Positions 34,977-45,528 of a stretch of 64,000 nucleotides of DNA are shown piece by piece (position 1 is the first letter of the stretch; each line of letters starts with the position of its first letter). The position numbers and the translations under genes are program-made. Origin of the DNA: Diogma glabrata (taxonomy: Eukaryota > Arthropoda > Insecta > Diptera > Cylindrotomidae); assembly GCA_963693315.1 (NCBI GenBank), contig OY856187.1, positions 114,964,437 through 115,028,436 on the forward strand, written 5' to 3'. The notes beneath the pieces are model-generated. The model was not told the DNA's origin, did no database searches, and saw only the letters and a list, made by a program, of their open reading frames with translations.

Positions 34977-36596
34977 ATATAATAATCAGCATATTCTTCA
35001 AGGTGTGCTTGTCAAGTTGATCGAACTTGCTAGAAAATTCAATGTGTTTTTTAATTAAATAAGATTAAATTCAGAATATTGTGTATAAATATTTTACGCA
35101 TTTTCAAATAAAGTTTAAAACAAATTTTAAAAGTTGAGTTGAATTATTTCATCAGTGAAATGTTAAACTAAAAATAAAACTATATTATGGTGACAACAAC
35201 AACGCTGAACAGTTTTTCATAACGCTGTGATTTGGAACCTGGCACGTAAATTTATATATAAAAACGTGCCAGGAATAAGGTACGTACATAAAAACTAAAA
35301 ATTTACAACCGCTTGGCAGTATAACAGTCATATTTTTCTTTTGGTTTACATTTTTGGCGGTTATTGTGGAGTCGCATATGAAAATAAAATTATTCAGAAG
35401 AATCAGAATTATCTACAACAAGCGACAACAGCCTGCAGATCAACGAGGGAGGTTTAATTAGAAAGGAATATCCATTGAACCTGTGTAGGCACGTACATAT
35501 ATTAAATCAATAATTACTCCAGTCTACATATTCATCGAGAACGTGCGTTTGTGTAGGCACGTATATATATTCAATTCATCGAGAACGTGCCTTTGTGTAG
35601 GCACGTATATATATTAAATCAATAATTACTCCAGTCCACATATACATCGAGAACGTGCCTTTGTGTAGGCACGTACATATATTAATTCAATAATTACTCC
35701 AGTCTACATATACATCGAGAACGTGCTTTTGTGTAGGCACGTACATATATTAAATCAATAATTACTCCAGTCTACATATTCATCGAGAACGTGCGTTTGT
35801 GTAGGCACGTATATGTATTAAATTGATAATTATTCCAGTCTGCATATTCATCGAGAACGTGCTCTTGTGTAGGCACGTACATATATTAAATTGATAATTA
35901 CTCCAGTCTACATATTCATCGAGAACGTGCTTTTGTGTAGGCACGTACATGTATTAAATCAATAATTACTCCAGTCTACATATTCATCGAGAACGTGCTT
36001 TTGTGTAGGCACGTACATGCATTAAATCAATAATTACTCTAGTCTTCATATTCATCGAGATCGTGCCTTTGTGTAGGCACGTACATATATTAAATCAATA
36101 ATTACTCTAGTCTGCATATTCATCGAGAACGTGCGTTTGTGTAGGCACGTACATATATTAAATTGATAATTACTCCAGTCTACATATTCATCGAGAACGT
36201 GCGTTTGTGTAGGCACGTGTATATATTAAATCAATAATTACTCCAGTCCACATATACATCGAGAACGTGCTTTTGTGTAGGCACGTACATATATTAAATC
36301 AATAATTACTCCAGTCTACATATTCATCGAGAACGTGCTTTTGTGTAGGCACGTATATATATTGAACCAACATTAGTTCCAGTTTGCATAGTCGTCAAGA
36401 ACGCGCTTTTGTCTAGGCACGTATATAATAATCAGCATATTCTTCAAGGTGTGCTTTTGTGTAGGCACGCGTTATTTCAAGATCACCTATCATCGTTGTG
36501 CTATCCAGCTTGTCAGGCCTCTGACTTTTTTGTAACATCGATCATCAAATCAAAAATCAACTTAATACAGTCCACTGCCAGTCAGAGGCGCTAACA

Positions 36597-39398
36597 CGGA
36601 TAAAACAAATAAAAATTAAAACGGTCATATTATACTCGATTTATACAAAGTTGAAGGGCAAAATCAACAATGAGTTTCTACAAAAATATTAGCAAACGCT
36701 ACGGAACAAGAAAAACAGCACTTTTCAAGAAATATACAAATACTACAAGAAAAATGGCACACATAGAAACAACTAAGCAAAAATGTAAAACACTGTAACT
36801 TTCCATTGGCATTGTGACTTTTAATGTATGATGATATGTTTAAGAAAATAGTGATTTAAACAATAATTTTCGACGCCATTGCTTTTAAAATTATGTTTTT
36901 ATAAAAATCTTAGATTGTAAGTAATAGTTTGTTAATTTTTTTAATGTTTTTAACTCGTAACTAATAACATATTTTAATTTACATGTTTTATTAAAGTATA
37001 ATTTATGTCATGAAGAAGGAATAATATATTCCGAAACGTAACAAAAAATAAAAAATTTATGTATTTAACAAAAGGGAAAAAAAATACATTGATGATGTTT
37101 TATTAAACGTCATTAAGTTTATACAGACCGAGAAGCCCATTTTCCTTACGGATAAAACAAATAAAAATTAAAACGGTCATATTATACTCGATTTATACAA
37201 AGTTGAAGGGCAAAATCAACAATGAGTTTCTACAAAAATATTAGCAAACGCTACGGAACAAGAAAAACAGCACTTTTCAAGAAATATGCAAATACTACAA
37301 GAAAAATGGCACACATAGAAACAACTAAGCAAAAATGTAAAACACTGTAACTTTCCATTGGCATTGTGACTTTTAATGTATGATGATATGTTTAAGAAAA
37401 TAGTGATTTAAACAATAATTTTCGACGCCATTGCTTTTAAAATTATGTTTTTATAAAAATCTTAGATTGTAAGTAATAGTTTGTTAATTTTTTTAATGTT
37501 TTTAACTCGTAACTAATAACATATTTTAATTTACATGTTTTATTAAAGTATAATTTATGTCATGAAGAAGGAATAATATATTCCGAAACGTAACAAAAAA
37601 TAAAAAATTTATGTATTTAACAAAAGGGAAAAAAAATACATTGATGATGTTTTATTAAACGTCATTAAGTTTATACAGACCGAGAAGCCCATTTTCCTTA
37701 CGGATAAAACAAATAAAAATTAAAACGGTCATATTATACTCGATTTATACAAAGTTGAAGGGCAAAATCAACAATGAGTTTCTACAAAAATATTAGCAAA
37801 CGCTACGGAACAAGAAAAACAGCACTTTTCAAGAAATATGCAAATACTACAAGAAAAATGGCACACATAGAAACAACTAAGCAAAAATGTAAAACACTGT
37901 AACTTTCCATTGGCATTGTGACTTTTAATGTATGATGATATGTTTAAGAAAATAGTGATTTAAACAATAATTTTCGACGCCATTGCTTTTAAAATTATGT
38001 TTTTATAAAAATCTTAGATTGTAAGTAATAGTTTGTTAATTTTTTTAATGTTTTTAACTCGTAACTAATAACATATTTTAATTTACATGTTTTATTAAAG
38101 TATAATTTATGTCATGAAGAAGGAATAATATATTCCGAAACGTAACAAAAAATAAAAAATTTATGTATTTAACAAAAGGGAAAAAAAATACATTGATGAT
38201 GTTTTATTAAACGTCATTAAGTTTATACAGACCGAGAAGCCCATTTTCCTTACGGATAAAACAAATAAAAATTAAAACGGTCATATTATACTCGATTTAT
38301 ACAAAGTTGAAGGGCAAAATCAACAATGAGTTTCTACAAAAATATTAGCAAACGCTACGGAACAAGAAAAACAGCACTTTTCAAGAAATATGCAAATACT
38401 ACAAGAAAAATGGCACACATAGAAACAACTAAGCAAAAATGTAAAACACTGTAACTTTCCATTGGCATTGTGACTTTTAATGTATGATGATATGTTTAAG
38501 AAAATAGTGATTTAAACAATAATTTTCGACGCCATTGCTTTTAAAATTATGTTTTTATAAAAATCTTAGATTGTAAGTAATAGTTTGTTAATTTTTTTAA
38601 TGTTTTTAACTCGTAACTAATAACATATTTTAATTTACATGTTTTATTAAAGTATAATTTATGTCATGAAGAAGGAATAATATATTCCGAAACGTAACAA
38701 AAAATAAAAAATTTATGTATTTAACAAAAGGGAAAAAAAATACATTGATGATGTTTTATTAAACGTCATTAAGTTTATACAGACCGAGAAGCCCATTTTC
38801 CTTACGGATAAAACAAATAAAAATTAAAACGGTCATATTATACTCGATTTATACAAAGTTGAAGGGCAAAATCAACAATGAGTTTCTACAAAAATATTAG
38901 CAAACGCTACGGAACAAGAAAAACAGCACTTTTCAAGAAATATGCAAATACTACAAGAAAAATGGCACACATAGAAACAACTAAGCAAAAATGTAAAACA
39001 CTGTAACTTTCCATTGGCATTGTGACTTTTAATGTATGATGATATGTTTAAGAAAATAGTGATTTAAACAATAATTTTCGACGCCATTGCTTTTAAAATT
39101 ATGTTTTTATAAAAATCTTAGATTGTAAGTAATAGTTTGTTAATTTTTTTAATGTTTTTAACTCGTAACTAATAACATATTTTAATTTACATGTTTTATT
39201 AAAGTATAATTTATGTCATGAAGAAGGAATAATATATTCCGAAACGTAACAAAAAATAAAAAATTTATGTATTTAACAAAAGGGAAAAAAAATACATTGA
39301 TGATGTTTTATTAAACGTCATTAAGTTTATACAGACCGAGAAGCCCATTTTCCTTACGGATAAAACAAATAAAAATTAAAACGGTCATATTATACTCG
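36597..39398 (+). mobile_element. Five forward 552-bp units plus 42 bp (Penelope-like array)
   Basis: CGGAT recurs at 36597, 37149, 37701, 38253, 38805 and 39357, exactly 552 apart. Units are nearly identical (A for G at about 36736 in the first). Each holds a 42-codon ORF, then a non-coding stretch with a hammerhead-like motif (TGAAGA, stem GGAATA/TATTCC, GAAAC; 37011-37037 in the first) and a hairpin ATGATGTTT/AAACGTCAT. Direct units with inverted units at one end and a 12-bp target duplication fit Penelope-like elements. Confidence 0.75.
36670..36798 (+). CDS. Small ORF of the 552-bp unit (42 codons)
   Basis: The ORF starts MSFYKNISKRYGTRKTALFK and ends with a Lys/Thr-rich tail and TAA. 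It recurs at 37222-37350, 37774-37902, 38326-38454 and 38878-39006, and on the minus strand at 22768-22896 and 23320-23448. It is basic and probably helical. The pattern of basic helix, then a KMAxIE-like stretch, then C near the end loosely recalls N-termini of Penelope-like reverse transcriptases, so it may be the truncated start of an ORF whose middle has been lost. That is inference; I cannot confirm the family. The frame is kept in every unit with an ATG, but copies are so similar that this does not prove selection. Confidence 0.4.
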   Translation: MSFYKNISKRYGTRKTALFKKYTNTTRKMAHIETTKQKCKTL

Positions 39399-39410
39399 AT
39401 TATTTAGTTG
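39399..39410. repeat. Right 12-bp target-site duplication of the array
   Basis: ATTATTTAGTTG, identical to 22397-22408. The array ends at 'tatactcg' directly before it. Confidence 0.75.
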
Positions 39411-39795
39411 GTTTCTTTCATTTCTTTTCCCATACAGTGAAACTCGCATATTCTATTTAATATTATTTATTATATAGATATTAAATATAAGGTTCTTAGG
39501 TTATTTGATGCAAAGAAAGTTAGAACATTTATTGTTTTAATTGTTTATTTGATTTCGGTGAAAAGCAAATGTACACCTAACAGAACTTGTTGGGCATAAC
39601 AAATTGTATCGTTAGAAAATGGCGAAAACAATAGACGATTCATTTACCAATGCAATCACACAAATACATTTTCATTTTCACAACTTAAAACTACGACTGC
39701 TTTGTTCATTTGTCGTAATGAAATTACCAAAAATATTAGTCTATGAAAGATTCATAACGTATTAGAAGATCCTAGTCATAAAAATCAGACATAAT

Positions 39796-40256
39796 AGTAC
39801 ATTATGATGCTAGGACGTAAAGCTAAAGATTTTGGACGGATGTGAAGTTTACCCACATTAAGTCCAAAATAGCTTACGTCCGTGCATCATATACTATTTT
39901 TTATTCGCCGCAAGCAAAATATTGTAAGAAAAGTTGTTTATTCTAAATTAAAATTACAAATTTTCATAAATTTTAAAATCAAAATATCTGGAAACCTTTG
40001 AAAAAATATTTATTATTTTTTTCCAAATTCTATGACAACAAATGATAACAACTATTTTAATTGGATAATGAAATTTTGAATTTGCGGGTTGCTTTGATAA
40101 AAAAATTTATTTTTCATAGAATTTAAACAAATACAAATGCTTTTTACTTTTTTGGACGTAGCTATAACGACAAAATAAATAGCTGAAAAGTGATACTTTA
40201 AAGCCGCAAATCACAGTAATAAAGTAACACTTTAATATATAGGCGAATAAAAAATA
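39796..40256 (+). mobile_element. Hairpin MITE family B, copy 2
   Basis: The hairpin (39796-39890) is shorter than in copy 3 because its centre is missing. The AT-rich body carries inverted TATTTTTTATTCGCC / GGCGAATAAAAAATA ends. About 95 percent of the body can be followed in copy 3 (43041-43533). Confidence 0.75.
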
Positions 40257-41660
40257 TTTTGTATTTATACCCGAAAGTTCTATGCACATTTTTTATACAT
40301 GTTTACATGATTATAAATATGTTAAATTCAAACAAATATGTATGACGTTAGCACTCAAATACTTTTAAACTTCATCTTAATTTGAAATATAGTGTATATG
40401 GTAAAATAGTGTTAAAAAATTTAAGAATTACAAAAATAAAAAAGTGCACGAAATGCACATAGACTCTGTGAAATACACATAATGTTTGTCGGGCTAAGCG
40501 CCGCCAGCGTTTTAAAGATTTGTTATAATCGGGTCAAAGTTTAGTCACGCCGTCAAAACATCTAAAATAAACTGTCGACTGCACTCAAATCAGAAGGAAG
40601 AAACTGGAAGTTAAAAGTTGATATGATGAAATCCACCCAAGACCACTTTGAGGGAAAACAACTGTTTCGAGAAAAAAAAACTATAAAAAATTGGTAGTGA
40701 GAATTGATTTAGAAACTCTTCCACCTTTATTTATATTTAGTTAATTGGTCTTACATTACCTACAGTCAATCCTCACACAACGCCTTAGATACATTCTAAG
40801 AAAAAGCCGCGTAGCAGGAAATCAAGTGGTACAGAAGATACATAAACTTGATAGAAAAATAGGGGTTAGGTAACAAATTTAAAAAAATACATTTTTTTAT
40901 GTATTCAAACAAAAACTTTGATTAGTCGATATTCAGCAGATTATCAGAAATATACTTTAACAAATTTCTAATAAAATTTAATAACACAATTTTAGAGTTT
41001 TCAAAAAGTTAAAATTTTTAAATTCATTGAAACCAAATTCAAGTTTATACAAATTTCGAATTTCGAAAAAGAAATTACGGTGCAGACAGACATAGACAGT
41101 TCCCCTCGCCTACGTTCCGACACTGATTGACAGATAAATTTGAACAAATTCACAGACAGAAGTTTGGAAAATTTTGAACGAAATTTATAGCCAAGTCTCA
41201 AATAACTATATTTCTGTTTGTTTAGGGAATGAAGGTAAGGAGAGTAAATAAAAACCTTTTTTGACCCAAACGATTGCGGTAACAATTTGAAGGAGCACCT
41301 AATTTAGAAATCATTGAAATTTTTTAAGAATTTTGTGGTGCACAGTTTTTGAGTTATTGTTAAAAAAGTAAATATATTTCCAATTCTAAGAAATATTTCC
41401 AATTTACAAGGTGGTTAAATTTTTCTTTAGTTAACATAAACAGCTATGAATAAGATTTAACCTAAAGTAACATGTTTTGAGTCATTTCAATCAATGTAGA
41501 TGTGATTGATCTACTACTGACATTTACGATAAAACATTTATTTTGTTATGCGTCTATGGTCTGGCAATATAGAGTTTACAACACAACTTTTGTCAATTAT
41601 TTTTGATATTGTGTTCTTTTACATTCACAGAACCCTTAGCGAGCGAATTTTATTCGCACT
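40257..41660. other. Interval with no supported gene
   Basis: AT-rich. The minus ORFs at 40107-40289 and 41001-41285 show no domain and partly overlap the MITE. Confidence 0.45.
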
Positions 41661-41667
41661 TGTCCGA

Positions 41668-42310
41668 TTTTTTTTGTTTTATATTGGTCTTAATGCCTAA
41701 CTGCCTTAGAAGTTCGTGATTACTGATGAAGTTTGCCCAGTAGCATTTGATCAGACATCTCAGGCATTTGTTTAAAAATAGCTATAAGTGGTTTATGATT
41801 TTTCCTGTGTTTTCATGTTTCACATCCACAACGCAGTACTGACTTAACACATCCATTGAACATTCGTAGCTTTGATGTTCTAGACAGAACGGAAGCATGC
41901 CAGATCTTGTGATGCATATTGAATGTATTTCTGTTTTTTTTAAAGCGATGACTGATGTCTACTTTGTTCCCACCTATTTTTGCTACAGTACAACCAAGAT
42001 ACACAAATTTATCAACTTCATCAACTTGTGTATTATTGATGTTAATTGGTGTTCTCACTTTGGTGTTCAATCTTATAGCCTTTGTTTTTCTGATGTAGAT
42101 GTTCAAACCGACTTCATGTGCAAGGGTTGATATTTTCTGCTGCATGTCCGTATGTGTGTTTGTAAGCAGGCAGATGTCGTCTGCGTATGGAAGTGGGAGC
42201 AGTCAGGATAGAACTCATGAAAGCTCCTGGTAAAATATTTGACAGAGGTGGTCTCCTCAGCTTCACACCCGACTGGACCTTACCACTACACTGAATTATA
42301 ATAGAAATTA
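41668..42310 (-). pseudogene. LINE reverse transcriptase fragment
   Basis: Minus strand, broken across frames. First comes SGVK (about 42285), matching the conserved block before the active site. Then comes the catalytic YADDICLL (about 42170), and then a continuous stretch with GLNIYIRKTKAIRLN, DKFVYLGC and SKLRMFNGCVKSVLRCGCET. After a stop the thumb-like tail continues in another frame (LRCLIKCYWANFISNHELL). This is the usual C-terminal half of an insect LINE; the clade is not certain. There is no endonuclease or 3' tail. The several frameshifts show it is dead. Confidence 0.8.
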
Positions 42311-43040
42311 GCAACTCTAACATTTTATTCCAAAAAATCAATAATATACATACTGACTTACACATGATTGTACCAATTTAATAGAAAAGAATAAAAAATA
42401 ATTAAATGCTTTTAAGCTCTTTTCCCTTTATTGTTTAAAATAGTTTTAAATAGATTTGTTTTACTAGTTTCCTTCTTTGAAGAGGATGTTGATATTAACA
42501 AATCATTTTATTATTTACACAACAGTTTCACTTAGTTCTATGCCTTAAACGAAAGAACATTTTCTTGTTTTTCTTCAAAAACTCATTTATGTTGTTTTGC
42601 ATGAGGTTGGAAATGTAATTTTAAATAAATAAAATCTTTACTTTATATTGGCCAAAACTGAATAATAAAAACAAAAAATAAAGTTAGTAGATAAATTTTA
42701 ATTTGGGACTTTTAAAAATTAAGTTTATCGAACTAATAATTATAAAAACCGAAAATTTAATTATAAGGAAGATGTTACGTAACAAAGAGTTTTGATTGTT
42801 CAAAACAATAAAACCATTTTTAAATAGGATTAAATTGTAGGTTGGTAAGATATTGTTGTTTTTATTAATTAACTTGGTTGAGAATTTAAAGTTAGTATGG
42901 ATAAAAATTTAAAATAAATTTATTGTGTTATATGTATGTTGACTAAAAAACCAAAATAAAATGCGTTGTATTGTATTGTAACGTGAACATTAAATCGTGT
43001 AAATAAAAGCAAAGTAAGTTTATGTTGTATTAAATAAATA
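42311..43040. other. Non-coding interval
   Basis: No supported feature. Confidence 0.45.
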
Positions 43041-43533
43041 GTACATTATGATGCTAGGACGTAAAGCTAAAGATTTTGGACGGATGTGGAGTTTGCAAAT
43101 CGAGGCGCTAGCCGAGATTTGCACCCACATTAAGTCCAAAATAGCTTACGTCCGTGCATCATATACTATTTTTTATTCGCCGCAAGCAAAATATTTTAAG
43201 AAAAGTTGTTTATTCTAAATTAAAATTATAAATTTTCATAAATTTTAAAATAAAAATATGTGGAACAAGTAACCCTTGAAAAAATATTTATTATTTTTTC
43301 CAAATTGTATGACAACAAATGATAACAACTATTTTAATTGGATAATGAAATTTTGAATTTGCGGGTTGCTTTGATAAAAAAATTTATTTTTCATAGAATT
43401 TAAACAAATACAAATGATTTTTACTTTTTTGGACGTAGCTATGACGAAAAAATAAATAGTTGAAAAGTGATACTTTAAAGCCGCAAATCACAGTAATAAA
43501 GCAATACTTTAATATATAGGCGAATAAAAAATA
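43041..43533 (+). mobile_element. Hairpin MITE family B, copy 3 (best preserved)
   Basis: The hairpin arms run from 'gtacattatgatgc' to 'gcatcatatactatt' with nearly continuous pairing: GGACGTAA-GCTA / TAGCTTACGTCC, ATTTTGGAC / GTCCAAAAT and GCAAATC / GATTTGC. The loop contains GAGGCGCTAGCC. The AT-rich body follows with inverted TATTTTTTATTCGCC-type ends. Confidence 0.8.
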
Positions 43534-45528
43534 CTTTATTTATCATTTTTACACGCTGTGTTATACTGCAAGTTTATAATCAACCGTTGGAATTTCTAAT
43601 TATATTGGAAGAATATTCTAGATAAAGAAGAGTATTGGCTGTAATATTTTACTATTAATACTTATTTAAAATATCGAACAAAATTCATTACATGCGTCCG
43701 TATATGAGAAATTTTTGTCAACGATATGACTATCACTCGACGATATAATTCAAGGCCAACGAATCGTATTTGGAGAGCCATCAGCATACTAATTTTTAAA
43801 TATCTGAACACATATTTTTGGAATTATAATATTCATTTAGAATGCATTATATCTCAAGCTAATTAATTCAATTAAATTTTAATGTCTGTTACGAAACAAG
43901 ACAGAATATATTATTTACAATTTTGCATAATTTTTCCATAATGTTCAGTTTTTTTTCGCTTCTGGTGAAAAAATTTAAATCTTTTTATATTGACCTAATT
44001 ACAATTTATATAAGAAAATTTTTACATTTCTTATATTATAGTATGAGAGACATAAAAGAGCAACTTTTTCTATTTATGAATAAACTTTTTACGATTTAAT
44101 ATTTAATATCAGTTTTTAACGTTTGTTTCGATCTAGTAACGCATAGTTGCACTGATAATACTCCACTGAGCTTCGAATAGAGCTTTATTTCTATCTATCT
44201 AATATTCAGTTTAAGATTTAAAAGTATTAACTGCCAAGTCACATTTTATTAAAATCGCTATTAAATCTTCATCTAGTTTTTTTAATCCCAAACTCATTAA
44301 ACGGTTTTCAGTTTTTTTATTTCGTTTGAATTATGACTTTAACAAAAGGTAGTAAAATTTAAAATAATTGAAAATAATGATTCTTTTATCTTGTGTTGTT
44401 TTTGAAATAAAATTTTTATTGCAAAATTTATAGGATCATATAAAATATTAATTAAGGGAGACAAAAGTTTCCATCAAAGAAGAATGCAAGGTAAGATAAG
44501 ATATATGGTAAACGAGATTCTTTTAAATAAGCCCATTACTTAGTCATTTAAACCTAAGACTTATTTTTTGTTCAAATGCTCAAATAATTCCGTTTCAAAT
44601 CATCGACATGACGTAACTTATATAAAAGTTTTAAGCTTTAATTCCTAATGCACTATTTGTATGCTTAACAACTTACTAGGTGCATAACTATAAAAAGAAA
44701 TGAAGAATCTACCTAAAGTATTTAGTAATCCGAACGAGTAGTATAAAATAAATTCTAAAATCTGAATTAAAACTTATTTTTTTGTATAACTTCAAAGTTT
44801 TTCGTGTTTTTTTTTCATTTTACATTTATTTCAATAGAAAAAGCTCTTCCGGGAAACATTAAGTTTTTTTTCTATTCTTTTCTTCTTTTCAACTATCAAA
44901 GATGAATATGGAAAACTTTTGTCGCAACTTTCTTTTTCATTTATTGCTTTTTTATTTTTTTTTTGTGTCAAAAGACTTTTGTCTTTAGTGTTTTGCCATT
45001 TGTTTTTATGTTTTTTTATGTATTTTTATTTCTCAAAGGGATAAATGTTATGAAGATAATCCATAATTTTTCATGGAGAATAAAGCATTTGTTGTGTTGA
45101 TGAAAGAAAGAAAAATTGTGTTCGTTTTTGTGATGAAGTCAGAAAAGGGAATTTAAATGTTTCAAATTGTTGTTGTTGTTTTGTGCAAAAGTAGAAATAG
45201 TTATAAAATATGGTTTCGTTTATAACTGTTGTTCAATTAAACATATACGGTTAAACAAAAGTAATTTAAAACAAAACCTGGTGTGAGCAGATAGATTGCT
45301 TGGTTGTCCGACAAGATAATAAACCCCTTGTTCCAAAAATGTTTCTGAGACTTAATTCTGCGCATCTTTCGATTGTGTGAATATTGACCTGTTGATCTCA
45401 AGGGTAAGTAGAAATTGGATCAGTGTATATATTCAGTTTTTGGTTCAAATACTGCATTGACACCTTCTTCAGTTATAGGTGTATAATTATTCGAGTACTT
45501 TTTGATGACAACATTGCTCAGATGGTAC
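43534..45528. other. AT-rich interval with no supported gene
   Basis: Long T and A runs, no clear repeat partner in the window, and no coding motif. Confidence 0.45.

Larger units (their letters stand above)
33562..36456. repeat. 1446-bp direct tandem duplication inside the LTR
   Basis: The units are 33562-35007 and 35008-36453, with CTT shared at both joints. I saw no difference between the units. Each contains the TATA hairpin and fifteen 68-bp repeats. Confidence 0.9.
24018..36596 (+). mobile_element. BEL/Pao retrotransposon with a single 3' LTR, inserted in the array
   Basis: The element runs from the tRNA primer-binding site to the end of its 3' LTR and is flanked by CGGAT at 24013-24017 and 36597-36601, a 5-bp duplication of the size usual for BEL/Pao. 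Removing the insert and one CGGAT restores the reading of a 552-bp unit. Order: PBS, 0.5-kb leader, intact Gag-Pol ORF, a 3.2-kb repeat-rich spacer, polypurine tract, 3.6-kb LTR. A 5' LTR is absent. Its boundary is the first base of the PBS, which suggests integration of incompletely copied cDNA and not later deletion. Confidence 0.75.
32998..36596 (+). repeat. BEL/Pao 3' LTR, 3.6 kb, internally duplicated
   Basis: The LTR opens TGTTGACG and closes CTAACA, directly before the target duplication. The right end is certain from the flanking duplication. The left end rests on the TG start and polypurine tract, because no second LTR is available for comparison. The LTR contains a 1446-bp tandem duplication; without it, it would be about 2.15 kb. 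A 9-bp inverted repeat (GCCTCTGAC/GTCAGAGGC) lies near the right end. Confidence 0.6.

Noticed and set aside
34038..36422. Regular palindromic repeats resembling a CRISPR array
   Set aside because: The whole 68-bp unit repeats, with no unique spacers, in an insect retroelement LTR.
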